Of a stretch of 27,910 nt of DNA, positions 8,788 through 15,675 are shown piece after piece. Under the pieces are notes generated by a model. The model searched no databases and was not told where the DNA came from. It saw nothing but the letters and a program-made list of their open reading frames with translations. The DNA comes from an uncultured Oscillospiraceae bacterium (lineage in GTDB: Bacteria > Bacillota > Clostridia > Oscillospirales > Oscillospiraceae), in contig CALWXI010000111.1 in the NCBI GenBank assembly GCA_944385455.1, forward strand, positions 1 through 27,910, read 5' to 3'. The position numbers and the translations under genes are program-made. The first letter of the stretch is position 1. Each line of letters opens with the position of its first letter.

Positions 8788-9038
8788 ACTTCTTCTCTCT
8801 CCTCTGTTTCTTTCCCGCCGGATCCGAACTTCTCCGGAGGCAGTGCCGACAAAATGACGTGATCACTGTCCATAATAAAGATGGAGGCGGTCTTGCGGCC
8901 GTAAGTAGCATCGATCAGCATTCCCCGCTCCCGGGTCTCCTGAATCATGCGCTTAATGGGAGCGGAATCCGGACTGACGATGGCCACCAGCCGCTCCGCG
9001 TTTACCAGATTTCCAAATCCGATCTGAATCAGCTTCAT
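8784..9038 (-). CDS. remA: RemA-family regulator (DUF370)
   Basis: The 84-residue protein begins MKLIQIGFGNLVNAERLVAI and has VSPDSAPIKRMIQE and YGRKTASIFIMDSDHVILS, the conserved RemA/DUF370 sequence. In Bacillus subtilis RemA is a DNA-binding activator of biofilm matrix and osmoprotection genes and forms ring-shaped oligomers; in organisms without those operons its targets are unknown. The last 15 residues (GSGGKETEEREEV) are a charged, probably disordered extension. The gene starts just after the yicC stop and overlaps gmk by 4 bases. Confidence 0.93.
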   Translation of the reverse strand: MKLIQIGFGNLVNAERLVAIVSPDSAPIKRMIQETRERGMLIDATYGRKTASIFIMDSDHVILSALPPEKFGSGGKETEEREEV

Positions 9039-9041
9039 GGC

Positions 9042-9923
9042 TCACTCCACATTCTGGACCTGCTCGCGCATCTTTTCCACCTCGGCCTTCAAGCCCACCA
9101 CCACCTGGGCGATGGCGATATCATTGCATTTGGAGCCGATGGTGTTGGACTCCCGGTTCACCTCCTGGATCAGGAAGTCCATCTTTCGTCCCATGGGCTC
9201 GTCGGAACGCAGCATGGTCCGCAGCTGGCCGACATGACTGCGCAGCCGGACAGTCTCTTCATCCACAGCCACCTTGTCCGCATAGATGGCGGCCTCGGTC
9301 AGGATCCGCTGGGGATCGATGGTGGTGCTCTGCAGCACCTCCTGCATCCGCTCTGTCAGCTTGCGGCGGTATTCCGCCACAGTCTCGGGAGAGCGGGCCT
9401 CCACCTGGGCAGTGTAACGCTCGATCTGATCCAGACGGCCGGCAATATCCGCTGCCAGCTTCTCTCCCTCCACGGCCCGCATGCTGTTGTATGCGGCCAG
9501 AGCTTCATCCAGTACCGTGCATAGATCCGCACTGACCGTCTCCAGATCCTCATCCGCCTTGGTGACGGTCAGCACGTCCGGAAACCTTGCCAGCACCTCA
9601 GGCGTCAGGCTGCATGCGTTCACACCGCACAGCGGTGCCAGCTGCCGCAGGGCGGCGGCATACTGGGCTGCCAGCTCATGGTTCACCGTGACCTTGGCCA
9701 CATCGGCGGCGGAGGCGTCCACTGTGATGAATACATCCACCTTTCCCCGGGAAACCGCCTTCTGGACCCGCTGCTTCACGGCATCCTCGGCAAAGGCGTA
9801 CATCCGGGGCATTTTCACGCCGCACTCCAGATAGCGGTTATTGACGGAGCGCACCTCCACGGTGATGTCCCGCAGATGCAGCATCTCTCTGGCCCGGCCG
9901 TAACCGGTCATGCTCTTGATCAT
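9042..9923 (-). CDS. yicC: YicC-family endoribonuclease/RNase adapter
   Basis: This 293-residue protein starts MIKSMTGYGRA, the diagnostic N-terminus of the YicC/YloC family, and ends with NTIGSKCNDIAIAQVVVGLKAEVEKMREQVQNVE, the equally conserved C-terminal DUF1732 region. Family members have been described as RNA-cleaving enzymes or adapters that act on small RNAs and mRNA. The ATG at 9921-9923 has GGGAGG seven bases upstream; an in-frame GTG 15 bases earlier is less likely. It lies between the J-domain gene and remA; yicC-remA-gmk is conserved in Firmicutes. Confidence 0.95.
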   Translation of the reverse strand: MIKSMTGYGRAREMLHLRDITVEVRSVNNRYLECGVKMPRMYAFAEDAVKQRVQKAVSRGKVDVFITVDASAADVAKVTVNHELAAQYAAALRQLAPLCGVNACSLTPEVLARFPDVLTVTKADEDLETVSADLCTVLDEALAAYNSMRAVEGEKLAADIAGRLDQIERYTAQVEARSPETVAEYRRKLTERMQEVLQSTTIDPQRILTEAAIYADKVAVDEETVRLRSHVGQLRTMLRSDEPMGRKMDFLIQEVNRESNTIGSKCNDIAIAQVVVGLKAEVEKMREQVQNVE

Positions 9924-9941
9924 ATGTGTCCCTCCCACTGT

Positions 9942-10598
9942 TCAGCAGCAAAGCAGATAGCCGCCGCCGTTGCAAAGCGAATACAGACAGCAAAGCGTCA
10001 AACAGGGATTCCCCACGCACATGTCGGTGCCGAACGGCGTCCCGTTGGGAGTGTATGCCGTACGGGTGCCGTTTTCCATGAACTCCAATGCCCTTCGGTA
10101 CTCCGGGTTTCCCGGATCCATCTGGCAGGCCGTCTGATAATATCGCCGCGCCTCATCCATCCAGCCCCGGCGGTAGCATACCGCGCCGCGGAGAAAATTC
10201 CACTCGGCGTTGTGATCACTGTAATTGGCCAGCAGCGCCTCCGCCCGGGTGAGATCACCGGTGCTGATGGCAATACGCACCTGCTGCAGCACGGAGCTGG
10301 AGCTCCCGCCGTACTGCCGGGCGCCGCCCTGATAGCCTCCATAGCCGGAAGCCCCGCCGTATCCAGCGCCATAGCCGCCGTAACCGGAAGCGCTCCCATG
10401 ACTGCCGCCGCTGCGCATCTTGGTGATCTGCTCGTAGGCGGCGTTGATCTCTTTCATCTTCTCCTGAGCAAGATCTGCCAGGGGATTGTCATGGTAGTTG
10501 TCGGGATGGTACTTTCTGGCCAATTCCCGGTATGCGCGCTTGATTTCTTCATCTGTTGCGGTCTCCGGGACACCCAGGACCTGATAGGGATCGTTCAT
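9942..10598 (-). CDS. J-domain protein with Gly/Tyr linker and Cys-rich tail
   Basis: The 218-residue protein has an N-terminal J domain (about 1-61) with the HPD motif at 31-33, which stimulates DnaK ATPase in this family. Then comes a low-complexity Gly/Tyr/Ser linker (62-101), a helical TPR-like segment (about 104-176, with AEALLANY, AEWNFLRGAVCYRRGWMDEA and ARRYYQTACQMDPGNPEYRRA), and a C-terminal tail with seven cysteines in 25 residues (194-218), ending in CC. It lacks the zinc-finger and substrate domains of true DnaJ. The tail could bind metal, be acylated or help membrane contact; none of this is shown. It follows DUF5685 by 9 bases. Confidence 0.9.
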   Translation of the reverse strand: MNDPYQVLGVPETATDEEIKRAYRELARKYHPDNYHDNPLADLAQEKMKEINAAYEQITKMRSGGSHGSASGYGGYGAGYGGASGYGGYQGGARQYGGSSSSVLQQVRIAISTGDLTRAEALLANYSDHNAEWNFLRGAVCYRRGWMDEARRYYQTACQMDPGNPEYRRALEFMENGTRTAYTPNGTPFGTDMCVGNPCLTLCCLYSLCNGGGYLLCC

Positions 10599-10607
10599 GC
10601 GGATTCC

Positions 10608-11483
10608 TCACTCATGCAATTCTTTCTCTCTTCCGCGCCGGACAGACCGATAGGTCCCATCCAGCACCGCTTTGCCCACGTGGAACAGGCCGGTATAAAA
10701 GGTGGCCTCCAGAATGGGCCGCCACACGCCGAAATCCCACAATTCAAAGGCTGTGGCCATCATATGGACGGAGTGGTCCAGCGTGACAGCGAAGGCCTGC
10801 CGGCTCTCCGGGGTCCAGATGCCGTCTGAAAGGCCGTAGCGCAGCGCCACCGGATTATAACTGCCGGAAGCGGCGTCTTTCTTCAGATCGTCCGCCGCAT
10901 CCACCAGATATACCCAGCGCCCCAGATGATAGAGCAGCTGCCCCAGTACCCGCTGCCGGACGGGATCCTCCACCTCTCCGGCGGCAGCTCCCAGCAGTGC
11001 GGCAAAGGCATCCGCTGCTTGATCCAGCGACGGACACCGCGCCTTTTCCAGCTCCCGCAGCAGCGCCAGCTGCCGCCGGGCGGCGGCGTCAAAGGCGGGC
11101 CGCAGGGACACCGCCTTCCGGTACGCTGGCTCCAATACGGCGCAAAGACTCCTGTACGGAAGGCCGTGGATCCAGTCATGGTCCGTCACGCCGTCCCGCA
11201 GCTGCCAGTAGGCCAGGATGACACTCTCGTCCGCCGCCAGCGCCAGAGCATCTGTTCCGCGCAGAAAGGGCTTGGAGCGGATGGGACTCATGGGACAGCG
11301 CCCGCTGTCCCGCTCTCCCTCCTCCCGATCCGAGAGAAGGATGGCCAGATAGGTAAAATCGTAGTTGAGAATGAAACGGGAGGCAAGACCGTAGCGCCTG
11401 CCCAATGTGTGACACAAGCCGCAGTACATCCGCCGGAACCGCTCCGTCTCCTCCTCTTTCAATATGCCCAGGGGCGGGCGCAC
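10608..11483 (-). CDS. DUF5685-family protein, start codon uncertain
   Basis: The protein reads GYVRPPLGILKEEETERFRR, then YCGLCHTLGRRYG and FILNYDFTYLAILL, which I recognise as the N-terminus of the DUF5685 family found in Clostridia; its function is unknown. The CGLC pair (residues 21 and 24 from the start chosen) may bind metal. The rest is largely helical and contains YNPVALRYG and a C-terminal GLFHVGKAVLDGTYRS. Homologs normally start M-F/Y-GYVRP, but here the codon where Met is expected (11490-11492) is AGG. I placed the start at the next GTG (11481-11483), which has only a weak upstream AGG. Upstream in-frame GTG/ATG codons at 11636 and 11564 lie inside the preceding gene without a ribosome binding site. 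Confidence 0.75.
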   Translation of the reverse strand: MRPPLGILKEEETERFRRMYCGLCHTLGRRYGLASRFILNYDFTYLAILLSDREEGERDSGRCPMSPIRSKPFLRGTDALALAADESVILAYWQLRDGVTDHDWIHGLPYRSLCAVLEPAYRKAVSLRPAFDAAARRQLALLRELEKARCPSLDQAADAFAALLGAAAGEVEDPVRQRVLGQLLYHLGRWVYLVDAADDLKKDAASGSYNPVALRYGLSDGIWTPESRQAFAVTLDHSVHMMATAFELWDFGVWRPILEATFYTGLFHVGKAVLDGTYRSVRRGREKELHE

Positions 11484-11916
11484 ATAACCGTACCTGCAGC
11501 CGGTGGCAGAACAGCCGCACGATGGTGAAGGACACGCCTCCTCTGGCCCGCAGCTTCCGGTCATAGGCAATGGCAGCAGCGATGCCGGCCACAAATCCCG
11601 CCGCCGCCGCCATATACTGCACGCCCACTGCCGCACCCAAAGCGGCGGCCAGCAGATAACCCAGCAGAAACAGCACCACCGGGGTCAGATACACCAATGC
11701 CACGATGCGCAGCATCTTCTTCGTATCGCTCTGCACCACCACCTTCTGTCCGGGGCGGGCGTCAATGGGATTGGCTGCCTTGGCCCGCACTGCAGCGCCG
11801 GTAACGCCGCAGCCGGCGCACTCCTCACAGTCGTGGCCGCAGGCGGACTTACGGGGCACAGAGACCACCGCATAACGGGCATCCAGAATCCGTTCAACAG
11901 TTGCGATCTGAGTCAT
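11176..11916 (-). CDS. RseC/SoxR-reducer-family membrane protein with out-of-family tail
   Basis: The first about 136 residues match the RseC/MucC (SoxR-reducing) family: MTQIATVERILDARYAVVSV, a four-cysteine cluster CGHDCEECAGC (Cys26, 30, 33, 36), GQKVVVQS, then two membrane helices (about 73-92 and 98-117) and a terminal GGVSFTIVRL. Relatives help electron transfer, for example with Rnf complexes, and may carry an iron-sulfur cluster. Family members stop soon after the VRL segment, near 11509. Here no stop is met and the frame runs on to 11176, overlapping DUF5685 by about 300 bases in another frame, adding about 110 residues with no recognisable domain. The tail is probably an artefact of a lost stop codon or indel. 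Confidence 0.7.
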   Translation of the reverse strand: MTQIATVERILDARYAVVSVPRKSACGHDCEECAGCGVTGAAVRAKAANPIDARPGQKVVVQSDTKKMLRIVALVYLTPVVLFLLGYLLAAALGAAVGVQYMAAAAGFVAGIAAAIAYDRKLRARGGVSFTIVRLFCHRLQVRLCAPAPGHIERGGDGAVPADVLRLVSHIGQALRSCLPFHSQLRFYLSGHPSLGSGGGRAGQRALSHESHPLQALSARNRCSGAGGGRECHPGLLAAAGRRDGP

Positions 11917-11931
11917 AGTCGTTCTCCTGTA

Positions 11932-13242
11932 TCAGTCTGCCGGAGTCTCCTCCGGAACGGCAGTGTCTTGGTCATCCGGCTCCCGGATGGTGATCTGGAC
12001 CTCATAGGTGCCGGAAACGCCCACATCCGAACCGGAAGAAGTTTCCACAACGGCGGGCACCGTATAGGTTCCCAGAGCAGAACCGTAATCACTCAGATCC
12101 GCCACCACTGTGAGATCCGAACCGTCAATGGCCGCCACATCCGCCGCAGTACCATAAACTCGAATATTGATCTCCTCCGTCAGTATCTCCACGGACTTGC
12201 CATCCGGCAGATTCTCATACCGGAAACGGTCAGTGGTCACGTCCGCAAAGGTCAGATCCTTGAAGGAGATCTGCAGCGTGGCCCGGGTGACGCCGCTGAG
12301 ATTCTGACATCCCTCCGGCACCGTGATGGGATAGGAATAGGTGCTGATGCCGCTGTTCACCAGGTCCTCCAGGCGGAAGCTATCCAGCGTGATGCTGTCC
12401 ACGTCCTTGAGGATACTGGCGTCTCCGGAAACGGTGATGGTACTGGGGCGGATCTCATAGCTAAGATTTCCCTCCCGGGCGCCGGGCGCATCAATGAAGT
12501 CCATCCTCAGCTGCAGTTCCTTGGTAACGAACACCGGGAGCGTGGCCTGGATGGTATCCACCTCCGGATGGATGCCGGCACTGCTGAGTTCGTTGCCATG
12601 CTCATCGTAGTAGCGGATGGCCAGATCCTGCGTCACCGTCTCCACGGCATCGTCTCCGATGTCAAAGACCACCTTGGCGTACGCCACGGAATCAATGTCC
12701 TCCGCCTGGCCCTCAATGTCCAGCTCCGTGTGGGACAGCTCCACCTGCCCGGCGGAGTAGCCCTCGGCCACATTGCCCACCAGCTCGCAGCGGACCTCCA
12801 CCGTCCGGCTGTACAGCTCACTGATGTTGACGGTCGCATTGTAGATGCTGGCGTTGGTGCGGATGACGGCGTTGTTGGAAAAACGGCGGTCCGTATAACT
12901 GAGGAGATAGCTCACGGTCTGCACGCCGGCGCTGTCCACATTGGAAAGATCCACCGTCACCCGGATGTCGGAACGGTCCAGATGCGAGATCAGCCAGCGT
13001 GTACCCTCCAGCGTCAAGTCCAGAGAAGTGTCACTTCCTTCCTCTACCAGCATCAGTCCCCGGTCTGTGAGGCTGCTTTCATGGATGTATTCAATAGGGA
13101 TGTCGGTGATGGTCCGCTCCACCTTGCGGGGAGAACCGTTATCGCTGGTCAGATCCACAAACAGCCACACACCTGCCGCCACCAAAACGGCCAACGCGAT
13201 ATAAAGGGCCTTGATGCGGCTCATCTTTTTTTCACTGTTCAT
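11932..13242 (-). CDS. cdaR: YbbR-domain protein CdaR
   Basis: The 436-residue protein has one N-terminal membrane helix (about 12-29) followed by a long extracytoplasmic region of repeated beta-rich YbbR domains, and an acidic Asp/Glu/Thr tail. CdaR is the membrane partner of the diadenylate cyclase CdaA and modulates c-di-AMP production. The ATG at 13240-13242 has GGAGG eight bases upstream and was preferred to a GTG nine bases earlier. The gene overlaps the end of cdaA by about 11 bases. In Bacillus glmM follows cdaR; here an RseC-like gene does. Confidence 0.92.
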   Translation of the reverse strand: MNSEKKMSRIKALYIALAVLVAAGVWLFVDLTSDNGSPRKVERTITDIPIEYIHESSLTDRGLMLVEEGSDTSLDLTLEGTRWLISHLDRSDIRVTVDLSNVDSAGVQTVSYLLSYTDRRFSNNAVIRTNASIYNATVNISELYSRTVEVRCELVGNVAEGYSAGQVELSHTELDIEGQAEDIDSVAYAKVVFDIGDDAVETVTQDLAIRYYDEHGNELSSAGIHPEVDTIQATLPVFVTKELQLRMDFIDAPGAREGNLSYEIRPSTITVSGDASILKDVDSITLDSFRLEDLVNSGISTYSYPITVPEGCQNLSGVTRATLQISFKDLTFADVTTDRFRYENLPDGKSVEILTEEINIRVYGTAADVAAIDGSDLTVVADLSDYGSALGTYTVPAVVETSSGSDVGVSGTYEVQITIREPDDQDTAVPEETPAD

Positions 13243-14116
13243 CGTCCGCACCTCCGCTCTTCTTGGAGCGCAGCAGGTTCAACAGCGGGAAGCGCTGCTT
13301 GTCCGCGTCGGAGTCCTCCTGCGGGAGCAATTCATTCCGCAGGAGGTTTTCCAGAGTCTCCGGCTTGAGATGCCGCTTGAGCATTCCGCCGATGGCCACA
13401 GAAATGGAACCGGTCTCCTCCGAGACGATGACCACCACCGCATCCGAATTCTCACTCATGCCGATACCGGCCCGATGGCGCATGCCCAAATCCCGGGAGA
13501 GGTTCACATTCTTGCTCAGGGGCAGCATGCAGCCCGCGCCCAGCACCCGGCCCTTGCGGATGATGACGGCGCCGTCATGCATGGGTGCTTTCACAAAGAA
13601 GATGTTTTTCAGCAGCTCGCTGGAAACAGAGGCGTCCAGCACAGTGCCGCTGCGGACCATGTCGTCCAGCAGGATCTCCCGCTCGAACACAATCAGAGCG
13701 CCGGTACGGCTCTGGGACATCTCCGTGCAGGCCAGCACCGTCTGCCCGATGGTCTGCTCCAAGGCACTGCCGGTCTCCGTGTGGGTAAAAAAGGCGATGA
13801 AGCGGCGGCTGCCCATCTGCTCCAGTACCCGGCGGATCTCCGGCTGGAACAGAATGATGAGGGCCAGCACGCCCCACTCCACCATCTTGTTCATAATATA
13901 ATTGATGCCGTTGAGGTGGAAGATATAAGACAGCATCAGCGCCGCCAGAAAGACCAGCAGTCCCTTGAGAAGACTTGCCGCCTTTGTGCTCTGCACCAGA
14001 ATGAACACCTTGTACATCACAAGGGCCATAATGGCGATATCCAAAACGTCAGCCACCTGGATCGTCAGCAGATATCTGCCGACGACTACCGGCAGCTCCG
14101 CAAGATTCTGTTCCAT
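13232..14116 (-). CDS. cdaA: Diadenylate cyclase CdaA
   Basis: This 294-residue membrane enzyme makes cyclic di-AMP from two ATP molecules. Three hydrophobic segments fill about residues 20-92, followed by the DAC (DisA_N) domain with APMHDGAVII (DGA at 181-183) and MRHRAGIGMSE (RHR at 213-215), both needed for catalysis in the family. QPEIRRVLEQMG (91-102) is typical of the CdaA linker. A convincing sigma-A promoter lies 40-70 bases upstream, making cdaA the first gene of the long left-hand run. c-di-AMP controls potassium, osmolyte and wall homeostasis, so PrkC/PrpC at the other end of the run act in a related area. Confidence 0.97.
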   Translation of the reverse strand: MEQNLAELPVVVGRYLLTIQVADVLDIAIMALVMYKVFILVQSTKAASLLKGLLVFLAALMLSYIFHLNGINYIMNKMVEWGVLALIILFQPEIRRVLEQMGSRRFIAFFTHTETGSALEQTIGQTVLACTEMSQSRTGALIVFEREILLDDMVRSGTVLDASVSSELLKNIFFVKAPMHDGAVIIRKGRVLGAGCMLPLSKNVNLSRDLGMRHRAGIGMSENSDAVVVIVSEETGSISVAIGGMLKRHLKPETLENLLRNELLPQEDSDADKQRFPLLNLLRSKKSGGADDEQ

Positions 14117-14154
14117 TTTGACGTCATCATCCCTTTCAGGCCATGAATAAATTG

Positions 14155-14183
14155 ATTATATAAAATCTGCCGCGGGATTGCAA
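14155..14183 (-). promoter_or_regulatory. Sigma-A-type promoter for cdaA operon
   Basis: On the minus strand a -35 box TTGCAA (14178-14183) and a perfect -10 box TATAAT (14155-14160) are separated by exactly 17 bases. Transcription would begin near 14148, giving a leader of about 32 bases before the cdaA ATG. The match is seen directly; activity is inferred. Confidence 0.8.
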
Positions 14184-14194
14184 GGCAAACCCGC
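14172..14194. promoter_or_regulatory. Palindrome over the cdaA -35 box
   Basis: Minus-strand sequence GCGGGtTTGC-ctt-GCAAtCCCGC forms an inverted repeat with 9 of 10 arm positions paired and a 3-base loop. It covers the -35 hexamer. It could be an operator for cdaA, or act as RNA as a weak terminator for the desulfurase gene that ends at 14222, since TTTTAT follows six bases later. The structure is certain, the role is not. Confidence 0.5.
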
Positions 14195-14221
14195 TGAAAA
14201 TTCACGGACTGTTCAGAAAAA

Positions 14222-15346
14222 TCAAGGGATCAGGACCCGCATCGCCTCCAAAAAGCGGAAAATTTCCTCCCGGGTGTTGAAATCCGAGACGCTCAGGCGC
14301 AGTGTGCCGGTCGCCAGCGTCCCGGCGCTTTTATGAGCCAGCGGCGCGCAGTGGAGCCCCGCCCGCAGAGCGATGCCGCCATCTGCCAGCGCCGCGCCCA
14401 CCTCCTCCGGATCCCGTCCCTCCACGGTAAAGGAGACCACACCGGTCTGGCTCCGCAGGCCCGGCGCAGCATAGACCCGCACACCCGGCAGCGTCCCCAG
14501 CTCTTCTGCCGCCAGGAGGGCCAGCTGCCGCTCCTTTCGGCAGATCTCCAAAGGCCCCCGCTGCCGCACGAACCGCACACCCGCCAACAATCCTGCGATT
14601 CCCGGCATATTGTGGGTACCGGCCTCCAGCCGGTCCGGCAGGAACTCCGGCATTTCCTGCTGGAGGGAAGCACTCCCGGTACCGCCTTCCAGCAGTGTCC
14701 GCACCGGAACCCCCTCCCGGCACAGCAGCACACCGGTCCCCTGGGGACCATAAAGTCCCTTATGCCCCGGCATCGCCACAAAGGCCGCCCCCAGAGCGGT
14801 CATATCCAGCGGCAGCACCCCTGCGGATTGAGATGCGTCTATGATAAACGGCACCCCTCTTGTCCGGCAGAGTCTGGCAATCTCCTCCACCGGCTGGGCA
14901 AAGCCGAACACGTTGGATACATGGTTGCAGATCACTGCGTCCACTCCCGGACGGATACACCGGGCAAAGGCTTCCGTCACCGCCTGAGGCCGAAACAGCG
15001 GGGCCGCCGCCACTTCCACCCGAGCACTCAAAGCCGCCAGCGGCCGGGTGACGGCATTGTGCTCATAGCCGGAAATCACCGCCCGCCCTCCAGGCGGCAC
15101 CAGGGACTTGATGGCGATATTCAGCGCGTGGGTGGCGTTGCTGGTCAGGACCACCTGCTCCGGATTCTCCAGTCCGAACAGCTCCGACAGCTCCTGACGG
15201 CAGTTGAAGGCCGTCTCCGCAGCCCGCATGGCGGCGCGGTAGCCGCCCCGGCCAGGGCTTGTCATCCCCGTCAAGGCCTCCTGCACGGCAGCGGCCACGG
15301 CGGCAGGCTTTTGGAAGGTGGTGGCCGCGCTGTCCAGATAGATCAT
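14222..15346 (-). CDS. Cysteine desulfurase-like class V aminotransferase
   Basis: The 374-residue PLP enzyme begins MIYLDSAATTFQKP. Asp170 and Gln173 in IIDASQSAG, PLP lysine Lys196 in MPGHKGLYGPQGTG, and a candidate persulfide cysteine Cys333 in RAGLHCAPLAHK are all visible. The GLYGPQGTG signature and RAGLHCAPLAH match the subfamily known as TIGR01977 rather than IscS or SufS. Such enzymes take sulfur or selenium from cysteine or selenocysteine. GGGAGGT lies seven bases before the ATG, and the start overlaps the DUF3343 stop by 4 bases, so the two are co-translated. No iscU or sufU scaffold gene is adjacent. Confidence 0.93.
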   Translation of the reverse strand: MIYLDSAATTFQKPAAVAAAVQEALTGMTSPGRGGYRAAMRAAETAFNCRQELSELFGLENPEQVVLTSNATHALNIAIKSLVPPGGRAVISGYEHNAVTRPLAALSARVEVAAAPLFRPQAVTEAFARCIRPGVDAVICNHVSNVFGFAQPVEEIARLCRTRGVPFIIDASQSAGVLPLDMTALGAAFVAMPGHKGLYGPQGTGVLLCREGVPVRTLLEGGTGSASLQQEMPEFLPDRLEAGTHNMPGIAGLLAGVRFVRQRGPLEICRKERQLALLAAEELGTLPGVRVYAAPGLRSQTGVVSFTVEGRDPEEVGAALADGGIALRAGLHCAPLAHKSAGTLATGTLRLSVSDFNTREEIFRFLEAMRVLIP

Positions 15347-15594
15347 GAACCCACCTCCCGATACGCGCCGCGTTGAAACAGAAAAACACGAACGGGGTCC
15401 AGGGACGCCCGGTGAAGTGCAGGCAGGGCCGGTGCCAGGTCTCCGGCAGCCAGACGCACGGCATACGCACAGCCCAAATCGGTGAGATCTCTGGGCGCGC
15501 GGAAGATCGCACAGCGGATGCCCGCCCGTTCCAGGGTGCTCTGCATCCGCTGGGCATAGGTGACGGAACGGGCCAGGATCAAATAGTGTTCCAC
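15343..15594 (-). CDS. DUF3343 small protein (putative Se/S carrier-like)
   Basis: The 83-residue protein (MEHYLILARSVTYAQRM...) fits the DUF3343 family: an alpha-beta fold with a conserved cysteine in DLGCAYAVRL (Cys42) and another in AGIRCAIF (Cys28). The family has been annotated as putative selenium/sulfur carrier-like. The GTG at 15592-15594 was chosen because AGGAGG lies seven bases upstream; a GTG two codons earlier would leave a one-base gap. It overlaps the desulfurase-like gene by 4 bases, so a likely job is to receive sulfur or selenium from that enzyme. This is inferred from context. Confidence 0.85.
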   Translation of the reverse strand: MEHYLILARSVTYAQRMQSTLERAGIRCAIFRAPRDLTDLGCAYAVRLAAGDLAPALPALHRASLDPVRVFLFQRGAYREVGS

Positions 15595-15598
15595 AAAC

Positions 15599-15634
15599 AC
15601 GCCTCCTCTCTATAATCCATCCTATGAGAGGCGT
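15599..15634 (-). promoter_or_regulatory. Inverted repeat covering the DUF3343 ribosome binding site
   Basis: In the transcript ACGCCTCTC (from 15634 to 15626) can pair with GAGAGGAGGCGT (to 15599), with an AGG bulge and a loop of about 15 bases. The pairing includes the AGGAGG ribosome binding site. It could limit translation, but no ligand domain is evident and AG-rich sites pair by chance fairly often. Confidence 0.35.
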
Positions 15635-15647
15635 ACAGACGGGTGCG

Positions 15648-15675
15648 AAAAAAATGAGGGTGCCCCGCACCCTCA
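15648..15675 (-). terminator. Rho-independent terminator of carD-ispD-ispF
   Basis: On the minus strand TGAGGGTGC-ggg-GCACCCTCA gives a perfect 9-bp stem, followed at once by seven T. The first three bases of the stem are the ispF stop codon TGA (15673-15675), so the hairpin starts inside the coding region. Confidence 0.93.

Noticed and set aside
10320..10415. Short direct repeats of GCCGTA-like units
   Set aside because: These are codon-level repeats of the Gly/Tyr linker in the J-domain protein; there are no evenly spaced identical repeats as in a CRISPR array.
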